From Gordonia asplenii (GTDB lineage Bacteria; Actinomycetota; Actinomycetes; Mycobacteriales; Mycobacteriaceae), in contig NZ_JABBNB010000037.1 in NCBI RefSeq assembly GCF_012933505.1, positions 1 through 64,000 on the forward strand: DNA of 64,000 nt, written 5' to 3'. The position numbers and the translations under genes were made by a program. The notes beneath the pieces are model-generated. The model had not been told where the DNA came from and searched no databases. It saw nothing but the letters and a program-made list of their open reading frames with translations. This document shows, piece after piece, positions 46,930 to 54,899 of the stretch. Within the stretch, counting starts at the first letter, position 1. Every line of letters starts with the position of its first letter.

Positions 46930-47580
46930 ATTGGAAGCTGTTGAGCAAGCGAAGTCAGTCCGCACCCGTTGATTGAGCGCGCAGTCCGCTCCCGTTGATT
47001 GAGCACGCGCAGTCCATCCCCGTTGATTGAGCCGGTGATTGAGCCTTGGTTGAGCCTGGTTTCACCGGTCCGGGCACTGCATCTGCTGGTTGAGCCGCGA
47101 GGAGCGCTAGCGACGAGCGTGTCGAAACCCCTGTACCACAATGCATTTGATGGTGGCGCACGTGTCGAACTGCGATGGAATCGAACATCGAGGCGTGTGC
47201 ACCCGTAGAGGGCACACGCCTCACTTGCCGGGTGAGATCTCCGATATTGGCGCGCATCATCGAAAGTCGTTGTGGCTGAGAGGTTTCGACACGGACTGGG
47301 CTAGCGCCTCGTCCGGCTCAACCAGCAGAGGGGCGCTTCGGCCGGTGGATCCAGGTTGAGCGAGCGCAGCGAGTCGAAATCACACTCACAATCGACCTCG
47401 CGCGACCCCACACCCGACTTCTGATTGCCGTGGTCGTCTGACGCCGAACCCAAAAGGTGCATTCGACGGTTCAGCTGTCGAATGCACCTCTAGGCGGCGA
47501 GGCTTCGCCTTTAGTCGGTTGTGTCGCCGGGGTTTCGACACGGGCCTACGCTTGCGCTCCGGCCCGGCTCAACCGGCGGC
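46930..47580. repeat. Repeat-filled gap with composite REP-like copy 2
   Basis: Three copies of a unit with CCGTTGATTGAG (about 46950-47035) are followed by the reversed composite element 47052-47170, matching 26564-26716. A further element with CTCAACCAGC is near 47285-47330. A perfect 13-bp hairpin AGGTGCATTCGAC/GTCGAATGCACCT lies at 47455-47489, and a last reversed element ends at 47577 next to the P450 gene. No gene is seen here. Confidence 0.75.
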
Positions 47581-48851
47581 TACTTCAATGTCACCCGTAC
47601 CGGGAACGACTTCATGCCGTTGACGAAGTTGGATCGGATCCTCTTGGCCTCGCCCGCCAGTTCAATCGTCTTCAGTCGGGGCAGGAGTTCCTCGAGCACG
47701 ATCCTGATCTCCAACCGGGCCAGGTTGTTGCCGAGGCACAGGTGCGGGCTGCCCTTGCCGAAGGTCATGTTGTCGACATTCTTACGGGTCACGTCGAGTT
47801 TGTACGGCTCGGGGAAGATCTCGGAATCCCGGTTGCCCGATGCGAACCAGGTGACCACCTTGTCGCCGGCCTTGATCTGCTTGCCGGCGAGTTCGACGTC
47901 ACGGGTCGCGGTGCGCCGGAAGTGGTACACCGGTGACGCCCACCGCAGCAGTTCTTCGAGTCCGCTACCGATCAACGACGGATCGGCCTGCAGACTGGCC
48001 ATCTGATCGGGCTGGTTGATCAACGCGTAGGTGATGTTGCTGATCGCGTGTCGAGTCGTCTCGTTGCCCGCGATGACGAGCAACGAGAAGTAGTTGTCGA
48101 AGTCGAGATCGCTGAGCGGAATTCCGTCGGTGGGCATCTTGTTGGCCAGCATGCTGACCAAGTCGGTGCCGGAGCCGCCCTTGCGTTCGTCGCGCAGCTT
48201 GCGACCGTAGTCCCACACGTCCTGAATCGTCGGCGACCGGAACGGCAGATGCGCGAACTCCGCGCTCTCGGGGGCGTCGAGGGGGTGGTCGGTGAAGTCG
48301 GGGTCGGTGTTCGCCACTAGTTCGTTGCCCCACGCGATCAGCTGCGGGGTATCGGACCGGGGAACATCGAGCAGCCGGGCGAGAACCTGAATCGGCAGGT
48401 CGGCACTGACCTCTTCGATGAAGTCGAACTCGTCCTTCTCCAGTGCCGCGTCGATTGTCTGCTTGGTCAGCTCCCGAAGGAACGCCTCGTAGTTCTTCAT
48501 CAGGTTGCGGGGCGAGAACTCTCGCTGGATGAGGCCCCGCAACGCCTGGTGGCGTGGACCGTCGGTCTCCAGGATCGAGCGTCGGGCGTCGCGCAGCTCC
48601 GGAGCGACCTCTTCCAGGTTGACGAATTCCGTCGATGTGAAGGTGTCGGAATCCTTCTGGACATCCCAGATGTCGTTGTAGCGGGTGACGGCCCAGAAGC
48701 CGTTCCCGCCGTCGGTCTCCTCATTCCAGTGCACCGGGTCCTCGCGGCGCAGGGTGTCGAACATTCCCCACGGGCCGCCGTCCGCGGCGAAGCGGTCGAC
48801 GTCGGCGAGGTCGACCTGATCGAGGGGTACCGAAATCGGTTCGGTCGTCAT
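47580..48851 (-). CDS. Cytochrome P450
   Basis: A 423-residue soluble bacterial P450 monooxygenase. The I-helix motif AGNETT (about 253-258), ExxR in EELLRWASP and the heme loop FGKGSPHLCLGNNLARLE with the axial Cys are all present. It resembles the actinobacterial CYP124/125/142 group that oxidises steroids and lipids, but the substrate is open. The ATG at 48851 is preferred as AAAGGAG lies 6 nt before it, whereas it abuts the ATG at 48857. It is 40 bp downstream of the GS-like gene and should be in its operon, under site C. Confidence 0.92.
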   Translation of the reverse strand: MTTEPISVPLDQVDLADVDRFAADGGPWGMFDTLRREDPVHWNEETDGGNGFWAVTRYNDIWDVQKDSDTFTSTEFVNLEEVAPELRDARRSILETDGPRHQALRGLIQREFSPRNLMKNYEAFLRELTKQTIDAALEKDEFDFIEEVSADLPIQVLARLLDVPRSDTPQLIAWGNELVANTDPDFTDHPLDAPESAEFAHLPFRSPTIQDVWDYGRKLRDERKGGSGTDLVSMLANKMPTDGIPLSDLDFDNYFSLLVIAGNETTRHAISNITYALINQPDQMASLQADPSLIGSGLEELLRWASPVYHFRRTATRDVELAGKQIKAGDKVVTWFASGNRDSEIFPEPYKLDVTRKNVDNMTFGKGSPHLCLGNNLARLEIRIVLEELLPRLKTIELAGEAKRIRSNFVNGMKSFPVRVTLK

Positions 48852-48891
48852 GTGCATCTCCTTTGATGTCTGGGCTGTGACTGTGGGAGGG

Positions 48892-50256
48892 CTATAGGTG
48901 ATAGGTGTACTCGGCGAATTCCCAGTCGGTGATGAACGACTGGAAGCGGTTGATCTCGTCCCGCTTGTAGGTCAGGAAGGTCTTGACGAAGACGTCACCC
49001 AGAACGTCACGTAGTTCGGTGTCGGCCTCGAGGGCGTCCAGAGCCGCGGAGAGCGTCGTCGGCAGCATCTCCGACCGCTCGGGGTCGTATCCGTAGCCGA
49101 CCAGCGGCTCGGCAGGCTCGATCTTGTCTCGGACTCCGAGGTACGCCGCGGCGAGCAAGCTGGCCGTGGCCAGGTACGGATTGGCGCTGGCATCGCCCAG
49201 ACGCAACTCCAGGCGACTCGCCTTGCCGCGCTCCGGGGGAATCCGCACCATCGCCGACCGGTTGTCCAAGCCCCAGTCGATCAGCCACGGAGCCAGGGTG
49301 TCCGGCCCGAACCGCTTGAACGAATTGATGGTCGGATTGTGCAGTGCCGCCAATGCCGGCGCATGCGCGAGGATGCCGCCGATCGCCCAGTGCGCCACCT
49401 GCGACAGACCGTCCGCCGAGTCGGGGTCGTCGAACAGGGCGGCGCCGTCGTCGGACCACATCGAGAAGTGGATGTGGAAACCGGAACCTCCCTCGTCGTT
49501 GAACGGTTTGGCCATGAACGTCGCGAGTTTGCCGAGTTTGCGCGCCAGTTCCTTCACCGCGGCCTTGAACCGGTGTGCTCGGTCAGCCGAGTCGAGTGCG
49601 TCCGAGTGCCACAGGTTGATCTCGAATTGGCCCGACGAGAACTCGTGATTGGCCGCGACCACTTCGAGGCCGTAGTCACCGAGCTGCCGAAGCGACGACA
49701 GCAGGACGTTCTCCGGATCGCCACGCAGCCCGGACACATAGACGTTGCCGGTCGCTTCGCCGTAGCGCGCCCACCCGTTCGGCGCCTTCTCGTTGGGCTC
49801 CAAGACGTAGAACTCCAGCTCCGGCCCGCAGATGGGGCTCATCCCCAATTCCGCGAACTGCTCGACGACGCGCTTGAGCACCTGTCGCGGGCTTTCCTGC
49901 GACGGTGAGCCGTCCGGGTTGAACACATCGGCGATGCAGTGGGCCACCCCGGGCTCCCACGGAACCGGCTGCATCGTCTCCAGGACCGGGAAGGCGACGA
50001 CGTCGGGGAGGCCTGCGTTCATGCCGCCGTCGATGTCGACGACGCCGCCGCCCGGCGTCGTGCCGTACACCGATCGACAGAAGGCGACGCCACCGCCGAC
50101 CGTCCGACCGAACCGGTTGACGAGGACATCTCGCCCGCGGTCGGTGCCGATGATGTCGCTGTACCCCAGACGCACGACATCAATGCCCTGTGCTTCGAGG
50201 TCGGCTTGTGCCGGCGCTAATCCTGAGGTGTCGAAATGTGCCACGGTTGCCTCCAA
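48892..50256 (-). CDS. Glutamine synthetase-like gamma-glutamylamide synthetase
   Basis: A 454-residue GS family enzyme of the GlnA3/GlnA4/PuuA/IpuC type. The catalytic regions are GPELEFYVLE (about 144-153), ANHEFSSGQFEINL (about 200-213), GSGFHIHFS (about 261-269), NRSAMVRIPPERGKASRLELRLGDASANPYLA. It lacks the adenylylation NLYDLP motif of GlnA. Such enzymes join glutamate to amines (polyamine, ethanolamine, isopropylamine, aniline) with ATP. Its partner hydrolases are at 43950 and 52330. Site C lies 8 bp before the ATG. It leads an operon with the P450. Confidence 0.88.
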   Translation of the reverse strand: MEATVAHFDTSGLAPAQADLEAQGIDVVRLGYSDIIGTDRGRDVLVNRFGRTVGGGVAFCRSVYGTTPGGGVVDIDGGMNAGLPDVVAFPVLETMQPVPWEPGVAHCIADVFNPDGSPSQESPRQVLKRVVEQFAELGMSPICGPELEFYVLEPNEKAPNGWARYGEATGNVYVSGLRGDPENVLLSSLRQLGDYGLEVVAANHEFSSGQFEINLWHSDALDSADRAHRFKAAVKELARKLGKLATFMAKPFNDEGGSGFHIHFSMWSDDGAALFDDPDSADGLSQVAHWAIGGILAHAPALAALHNPTINSFKRFGPDTLAPWLIDWGLDNRSAMVRIPPERGKASRLELRLGDASANPYLATASLLAAAYLGVRDKIEPAEPLVGYGYDPERSEMLPTTLSAALDALEADTELRDVLGDVFVKTFLTYKRDEINRFQSFITDWEFAEYTYHL

Positions 50257-50263
50257 CTGGATG

Positions 50264-50283
50264 ATCGTTCGGGTCCAAACAAT
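50264..50283. promoter_or_regulatory. Regulon operator, site C
   Basis: ATCGTTCGGGTCCAAACAAT, 8 bp upstream of the GS-like gene start on the minus strand, so it overlaps the likely transcription start or ribosome binding region. Confidence 0.78.
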
Positions 50284-50333
50284 ATCGCAATGTTTCCTGC
50301 GTCACAAGGTTTTCAAGAGACTCGGAACCCTGT

Positions 50334-50353
50334 ATTGTTTGGACCCGAACGAC
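50334..50353. promoter_or_regulatory. Regulon operator, site D
   Basis: ATTGTTTGGACCCGAACGAC, 33 bp upstream of the acetoacetate-decarboxylase-like gene. The centre is 70 bp from site C, in the shared divergent promoter region. Confidence 0.78.
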
Positions 50354-50385
50354 TTTCCGAACACCCCGCGAAGGAAGAGACACTC

Positions 50386-51186
50386 ATGGCCACACTCAAC
50401 GGATTCTTTTACCCGCGAACGGAATTGGGGACGGCCGGCATCGTGCCGAATCCGCCGTGGTATTACTCCGGCGACCTACTGACGGTCGAATACCGGACAG
50501 ATCCGGCACGGGTACGTGAGCTGCTTCCCGAACCGCTCGAACTCGCCGACGAGGATCCCGGCGCGGTGGCGTTGATCTGGGCGGACTGGCAGTCGTGCAG
50601 CGGATCGCGCGAGGAGCTTCTCGATCCGGTCCGCGCGCAGTACAAAGAGGCTTTCGTCGTCGTGCGCTGCTCGTATGCCGGCCAGACCTTCTCGCGGTGC
50701 GTCTACATCTGGGTGGACAAGGATTTCGCCATCGCCCGCGGCATCCACCAGGGCTACCCGAAGAAGCTCGGCTCCATGTGGCAGACCCGGCCGCACCCAT
50801 TCCTGCAGGCAGCGCCCGCGATCGGACCGGGCGGTGTGTTCGGCGCGACGCTGGCGGCCGGCGATCGTCGGCTCGCCGACGTCGTGCTGACCCTGCGCGA
50901 AGAGTCCGACACGAACGGCTTCGTCAACGGACACGCGATGGCTCATCACCGCATCCTGCCCGGCATCGAAGCAGGCTCCCCCGACGCCTACAACGAGCTG
51001 ATCTCGTCGCAGGGCGCCGAGTTCGAACGCGGGCAGGCATGGAAGGGCGACGTCGACATCAACCTGTACAGCTCACCGACCGAGGAACTCGATCGACTCA
51101 CCGTCGACGAGATCATCGGCGGCTACTACTGCCAGGTCGGAGTCGTCTGGAACGGCGGACACAGCCTGACTCGCCTGGTTCCGTGA
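50386..51186 (+). CDS. Acetoacetate decarboxylase family protein
   Basis: A 266-residue ADC-family protein. The family signature GIHQGYPKKLGSMW (about 122-135) contains the Lys that forms the Schiff base in true acetoacetate decarboxylase. The conserved N-terminal GDLLTVEYRTDPARVRELLPEPLEL region is also present. Members act as decarboxylases, dehydratases or aldolase-type enzymes on keto acids. Start ATG at 50386 follows AAGGAAG. It heads an operon with the marR gene (37 bp apart) and is under site D. Confidence 0.87.
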   Translation: MATLNGFFYPRTELGTAGIVPNPPWYYSGDLLTVEYRTDPARVRELLPEPLELADEDPGAVALIWADWQSCSGSREELLDPVRAQYKEAFVVVRCSYAGQTFSRCVYIWVDKDFAIARGIHQGYPKKLGSMWQTRPHPFLQAAPAIGPGGVFGATLAAGDRRLADVVLTLREESDTNGFVNGHAMAHHRILPGIEAGSPDAYNELISSQGAEFERGQAWKGDVDINLYSSPTEELDRLTVDEIIGGYYCQVGVVWNGGHSLTRLVP

Positions 51187-51223
51187 CGTAGTCGAGGCAG
51201 CGTCGTCCCATATACTCGCCCGC

Positions 51224-51730
51224 ATGTCCCCTTTCGCCACGCTCCGCGAAACCGAGGAGGCGGTCGGTGAGCGGGTCGGCGCGCTCCCGATCGACTTCAA
51301 CGCGATGCACGCATTGTCGAGCCTGCACCGCGCTGCCAACGCCATCCGAACGCACACGACGAATACCGTCCTACGAGATGCTGACATCTCGTGGACCGGA
51401 TTCGTCGTGTTGTGGTCGGTATGGATCTACGACGGTCTGCCCACGTCGCAGGCCGCCGAGTCGGCGAATATCTCCAAGGCAACCTTGACCGGGGTGGTCG
51501 GAACCCTGGAGAACCGCGGCTGGATCGAGCGATCGACCGACCCCGACGACCGCCGGCTGATCAATCTCGCGCTGACCGACGACGGTCGAGCCCTGATGGA
51601 TTCCCTGTTCCCGAAGTTCAACGCACTCGAGGCCGACATCGTCGCACCGCTCGGCGACCGGAAAGTCCGGGAACTGACGAAAAGCCTGCGCCTGATCGTC
51701 GAGCAGATCGAACAGCTAGAGCTCGACTGA
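51224..51730 (+). CDS. MarR family transcriptional regulator
   Basis: A 168-residue dimeric winged-helix regulator. The central DNA-binding part is TSQAAESANISKATLTGVVGTLENRGWIERSTDPDDRRLINLALTDDGR (about 74-123); the wing DDRRL is canonical. N- and C-terminal helices form the dimer. It is likely co-transcribed with the ADC-like gene under site D. That makes it the best candidate for the protein that binds the six 20-bp sites, perhaps an autoregulated repressor released by an aromatic or amine ligand. Confidence 0.9.
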   Translation: MSPFATLRETEEAVGERVGALPIDFNAMHALSSLHRAANAIRTHTTNTVLRDADISWTGFVVLWSVWIYDGLPTSQAAESANISKATLTGVVGTLENRGWIERSTDPDDRRLINLALTDDGRALMDSLFPKFNALEADIVAPLGDRKVRELTKSLRLIVEQIEQLELD

Positions 51731-51760
51731 CCCGGCGCAGGCCGGACCGGAACGATCCAT

Positions 51761-52280
51761 CCGCTGGTTGAGCCGGACCGGAGCGCTAGCGACGGTCCGT
51801 GTCGAAACCTCGCAAGCCAACGATGCCAACGCATCCAGACACCATGGAACCAGCGGAGATCGGCTCACCGTGGTTCGACGCGAGCGCGTCACTTCGCTGC
51901 GCTCGCTCAGCACGGCGCTCGCTGCGCTCGGCGGGCCCGGCTCAGCGGGTGGGTGTGGTGGTTTCGACACGCTCGTCGCTAACGCTCCTCACGGCTCAAC
52001 CAGCGGCGGGCCTGTCCTCGGTGGATCCAAGTTGAGCCGGACCCCAGCGGCTCCTTCCGCTGGTTGAGCCGGACCGGAGCGCTAGCGAAGGACCGTGTCG
52101 AAACCTCGCAAGCCAACGATGCCAACGCATCCAAACACGATGGAACCAGCGGAGCTCGGCTCACCGTTTCGACGCGGGCGCGTCACTTCGACTCGCTGCC
52201 CTCGACGGGCCCGGCTCACTGGCGGGTGTCGTGGTTTCGACACGTTCGTCGCTAACGCTCCTCACGGCTCAACCAGCGGA
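51761..52280. repeat. Tandem duplication of a roughly 250-300 bp composite element
   Basis: Unit 1 starts at 51761 and unit 2 at 52057; each opens with CCGCTGGTTGAGCCGGACCG, has GTGTCGAAACCTCGCAAGCC, then CAACGATGCCAACGCATCC, and ends with a reversed GGTTTCGACACG...GGCTCAACCAGC element (about 51962-52004 and 52233-52275). The middle parts have diverged. No gene is present between 51731 and 52329. Confidence 0.8.
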
Positions 52281-52329
52281 TGGCTCGGCGGGCCCGGCTC
52301 AGCTGGCTGCGCGGGTCTGGATTCACCCC

Positions 52330-53061
52330 CTACCTCGCCGCATTCACCAGACCGCCGAAGATCGACGCCGACAGCCGATCTGACCCGGCGGTGTCCTCGG
52401 GGTGCCACTGCACTCCGACGAACCATCCCGGGGCGTCGTCGAGGCCCACGGCTTCGATCGTTCCGTCGTCGGCTCTGGCGACGACACTCATCCCCTCACC
52501 CAGCCGGTCGATCGACTGATGGTGGTAGCAGGAGATCTCAATCGTGTCGGTGCCCCATAGGTCTGCCAGCAGACTGCCTTCGGTGACCGCGACCGTGTGC
52601 ACCCGATGACGGTGGTCCGTGCCGCCGGTCGACGCCGCGTCCATGTGCGCGTGCAGCGTGCCGCCCCGCGCCACCGTGACGACCTGCAGGCCGCGGCAGA
52701 TCGCCAGCAGCGGAGTGCCCGACGCGAGCGCGTAGCGGGCCACCGCCATGTCGAAGGCGTCCTGCTCCTCGTCGACGTCATAGTGTTCGGGATGACGCTG
52801 CGCACCGGTCCACACCGGCGACAGGTCACCGCCGCCCGGCAAGAGGATCCCATCGCAGAAACTCAGCCGCCGGGCCACCTCGTCGACGTCGACGACCGCA
52901 CCCGGCGCCACCGGGTGCACGACGACGGGCTCGCCGCCCGCCGCGTAGACCGCGTCGAGCAGTGCGCGAGCCGTCACCTCGGCGCCGTACCGCAGTGCCG
53001 ACGCGTTCTCCGAGAACCGCGCGGGGATCGCGATCAGCGGACGTCGGCCTGCGTCGCTCAC
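52330..53061 (-). CDS. Gamma-glutamyl hydrolase-like protein (peptidase C26, PuuD-like)
   Basis: A 243-residue class I GATase-fold hydrolase of the C26 group. The nucleophile motif is LAICRGLQVV (Cys about 125), with a catalytic pair VQWHPED (about 215-221) and the start RRPLIAIPARF. PuuD in putrescine degradation uses this fold to cleave gamma-glutamyl-GABA. It is last in an operon on the minus strand, overlapping the FAH gene by 4 bp (53058-53061). It is a natural counterpart of the GS-like enzyme. Confidence 0.87.
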   Translation of the reverse strand: MSDAGRRPLIAIPARFSENASALRYGAEVTARALLDAVYAAGGEPVVVHPVAPGAVVDVDEVARRLSFCDGILLPGGGDLSPVWTGAQRHPEHYDVDEEQDAFDMAVARYALASGTPLLAICRGLQVVTVARGGTLHAHMDAASTGGTDHRHRVHTVAVTEGSLLADLWGTDTIEISCYHHQSIDRLGEGMSVVARADDGTIEAVGLDDAPGWFVGVQWHPEDTAGSDRLSASIFGGLVNAAR

Positions 53062-53918
53062 GGCTGCGGCGGCGCGGGCTTGCGGATGCCGCGGAATTCC
53101 CAGTCGCCGCCCTGCGCGGTCGAGAGCACCTCTTCGCTCTCGGTCGGCTGAGCGCCGACGTCGGACCGGATCGGCGTCGGGCCCTCGACGATGTGGTTGC
53201 GCAGTGTGCCCAGCCCTTCCACCTCGACCTCGACGACGTCACCGGGGTACACGGTGCGCGAGATCGCCGGCGTTCCCGACAGCAGGATGTCGCCGGGCTG
53301 GAGGGTGATCGTCCGCGCGATGTCGGCGACGAGGTAGTGCATGTCCCATTCCATCTCGTCGGTGTTGCCGTCCTGACGCACCTCGCCGTTGACGATCGTG
53401 CGGATCCGCTTGCCGCGGAAATCCCAGCCCTCGACGATGCCCGGCCCGATCGGGCACAGCGTGTCGGCGCCCTTGACACGCAGCATCGAACCCGAGTCGG
53501 TGTCGCGGAAATCGTGCAGCCCGTAGTCGTTGGCGACGGTGTAGCCGCGAATGTAGTCCCCCGCTTCGGCGGGCGAGATGTTGCGCGCGGTGCGCCCGAT
53601 GACGATGGCGATCTCGCCCTCGTAGTTGAGCCACTTGCAGCCGACGGGCCGCACCACCGCGGCGTCGTGAGCATTGAGCGCGGAGACCGGCTTGTGGAAG
53701 TAGGTCGGCGCCTTGGGCAGCGCGGTCTGCAGCTCGGTGACCCGGCTGAGGTAGTTGAGGTGGACGCAGATGATCTTGCTCGGCTCGACCGGCGCAAGAT
53801 GCGTCGCGTCGGCGATCGGTGTGCGACGACCGTCGCCCGCGACGAGATCGGTGCCGTCGACCCGGACGTCGACGACGTTGCCGTCCAGCAGGATCCGACG
53901 GTATTCGGTGGTGGTCAT
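53058..53918 (-). CDS. Fumarylacetoacetate hydrolase family protein (HpaG-like)
   Basis: A 286-residue FAH-fold, metal-dependent hydrolase/decarboxylase. SKIICVHLNYLSRV (about 47-60), NYEGEIAIVIGRTARNIS (about 97-114), and DYGLHDFRDTDSGSMLRVKGADTLCPIGPGIV resemble the HpaG 5-oxopent-3-ene-1,2,5-tricarboxylate decarboxylase/isomerase of homoprotocatechuate breakdown. It sits in the HpaE-HpaD-HpaG-C26 operon, 27 bp after hpaD, which supports this role. It overlaps the C26 gene by 4 bp. Confidence 0.88.
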   Translation of the reverse strand: MTTTEYRRILLDGNVVDVRVDGTDLVAGDGRRTPIADATHLAPVEPSKIICVHLNYLSRVTELQTALPKAPTYFHKPVSALNAHDAAVVRPVGCKWLNYEGEIAIVIGRTARNISPAEAGDYIRGYTVANDYGLHDFRDTDSGSMLRVKGADTLCPIGPGIVEGWDFRGKRIRTIVNGEVRQDGNTDEMEWDMHYLVADIARTITLQPGDILLSGTPAISRTVYPGDVVEVEVEGLGTLRNHIVEGPTPIRSDVGAQPTESEEVLSTAQGGDWEFRGIRKPAPPQP

Positions 53919-53945
53919 GGGTGTCCTTCGGGTTCGGCTCGCCGG

Positions 53946-54899
53946 TTATCCGGCTGCGGTCAGGTCGGGGCCGGCGGTCTGCCGGAGGTAGTCGGGATCG
54001 GCGGGAGTGCGGCGCGGGCGCGGGAAGCCGGACTCAGGCCGGTCGAACCAGTAGTGCACCTGGCCGGTTCCCACCGAGTTCTCGTATTCGCCGTAGCGTC
54101 GCCCGGACGCGGTGCAGTCGCCTTCACCGATCGCACCCATCATCATCAGGTAGTGCCCGAAGCGCGCCTCGGGTTTGAATCGGTAGAACTCGTCCATCGT
54201 GTCGAGCACCCGTGCGTGATCACCCGCTTCGAACCACTCCATGCGCTTGGCGTCAGCGGCGGCCGCTTCGGCGGTGAAGATGTGCTCGACGCCCGACGCC
54301 TCGTGGTCGCGCAGCTTGCGCAGCGGCCAGAACGTGTGCGAGAGCGCGCCGGAGGCGATGAGCATGACCTTGCGGTCGGATTGGGCGATCGCGTCGCCCA
54401 GGGCGCGGCCGAGGCGCAGGTTGTCTTCGCCGTCGGCCGTCTGGCAGACGCCGATCGAGATCCACTTCTTGTCCGGCAGGCCCTGCCCGAGGAATTCCCA
54501 CAGGTTGGTGGTGGCGTAGAAGATCGGCAGGTGATCGTCGTCGATCGCGGTGATGAACGTGCTGTGCGCGGGACCCTGCTCGGCGATGCGGTGGGCGAGC
54601 TCGGGATCTCCGGCGAAGTCGTAGTGGCGGCGAGTCATTCCGCGCGGCAACTCTTCGGAGGTGAACAGCCCGGCGCGGCGCTGCTGAGCGGTGACGACGA
54701 ATTCCACCGTGGTCGCCCAGTGCGAGTCCAGCACGACGACGGTGTCGTAGTCGACGGTGTCGAAGACCTCGGAGCGCAGCTGATGCAGCGCGGGCACGAG
54801 GGTCGTGTCCTCGCCGTGATTGAGCTCGCGCCGAATGTCCTCCGGCAGCACGATAGTGGGGACGTGCGCGAGCAATCCCGCGCCGACGACTTCGCCCAT
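53946..54899 (-). CDS. 3,4-dihydroxyphenylacetate 2,3-dioxygenase-like (HpaD, class III extradiol)
   Basis: A 317-residue LigB-superfamily ring-cleavage dioxygenase that would open a catechol ring next to its hydroxyls using Fe(II). It has LLAHVPTIVLPE (His12), VVVLDSHW (His60), LFTSEELPRGMTRRHYDFAGDPELAHRIAEQ and ASGALSHTFWPLRKL, aligned with the HpcB/HpaD of E. coli. Its ATG overlaps the last base of the ALDH stop (TGATG), so it is translationally coupled to HpaE. This suggests a 2-carbon side chain with a carboxyl, as in dihydroxyphenylacetate. Confidence 0.88.
   Translation of the reverse strand: MGEVVGAGLLAHVPTIVLPEDIRRELNHGEDTTLVPALHQLRSEVFDTVDYDTVVVLDSHWATTVEFVVTAQQRRAGLFTSEELPRGMTRRHYDFAGDPELAHRIAEQGPAHSTFITAIDDDHLPIFYATTNLWEFLGQGLPDKKWISIGVCQTADGEDNLRLGRALGDAIAQSDRKVMLIASGALSHTFWPLRKLRDHEASGVEHIFTAEAAAADAKRMEWFEAGDHARVLDTMDEFYRFKPEARFGHYLMMMGAIGEGDCTASGRRYGEYENSVGTGQVHYWFDRPESGFPRPRRTPADPDYLRQTAGPDLTAAG

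Noticed and set aside
46930-47580. Insertion sequence or transposase remnant
   Set aside because: No transposase-like protein in any frame and no clear terminal inverted repeats with target duplications; it fits the REP-like elements instead.
51761-52280. CRISPR array
   Set aside because: Repeats are long, few and not evenly spaced by unique spacers, and no cas gene lies nearby; they match the dispersed REP-like family.
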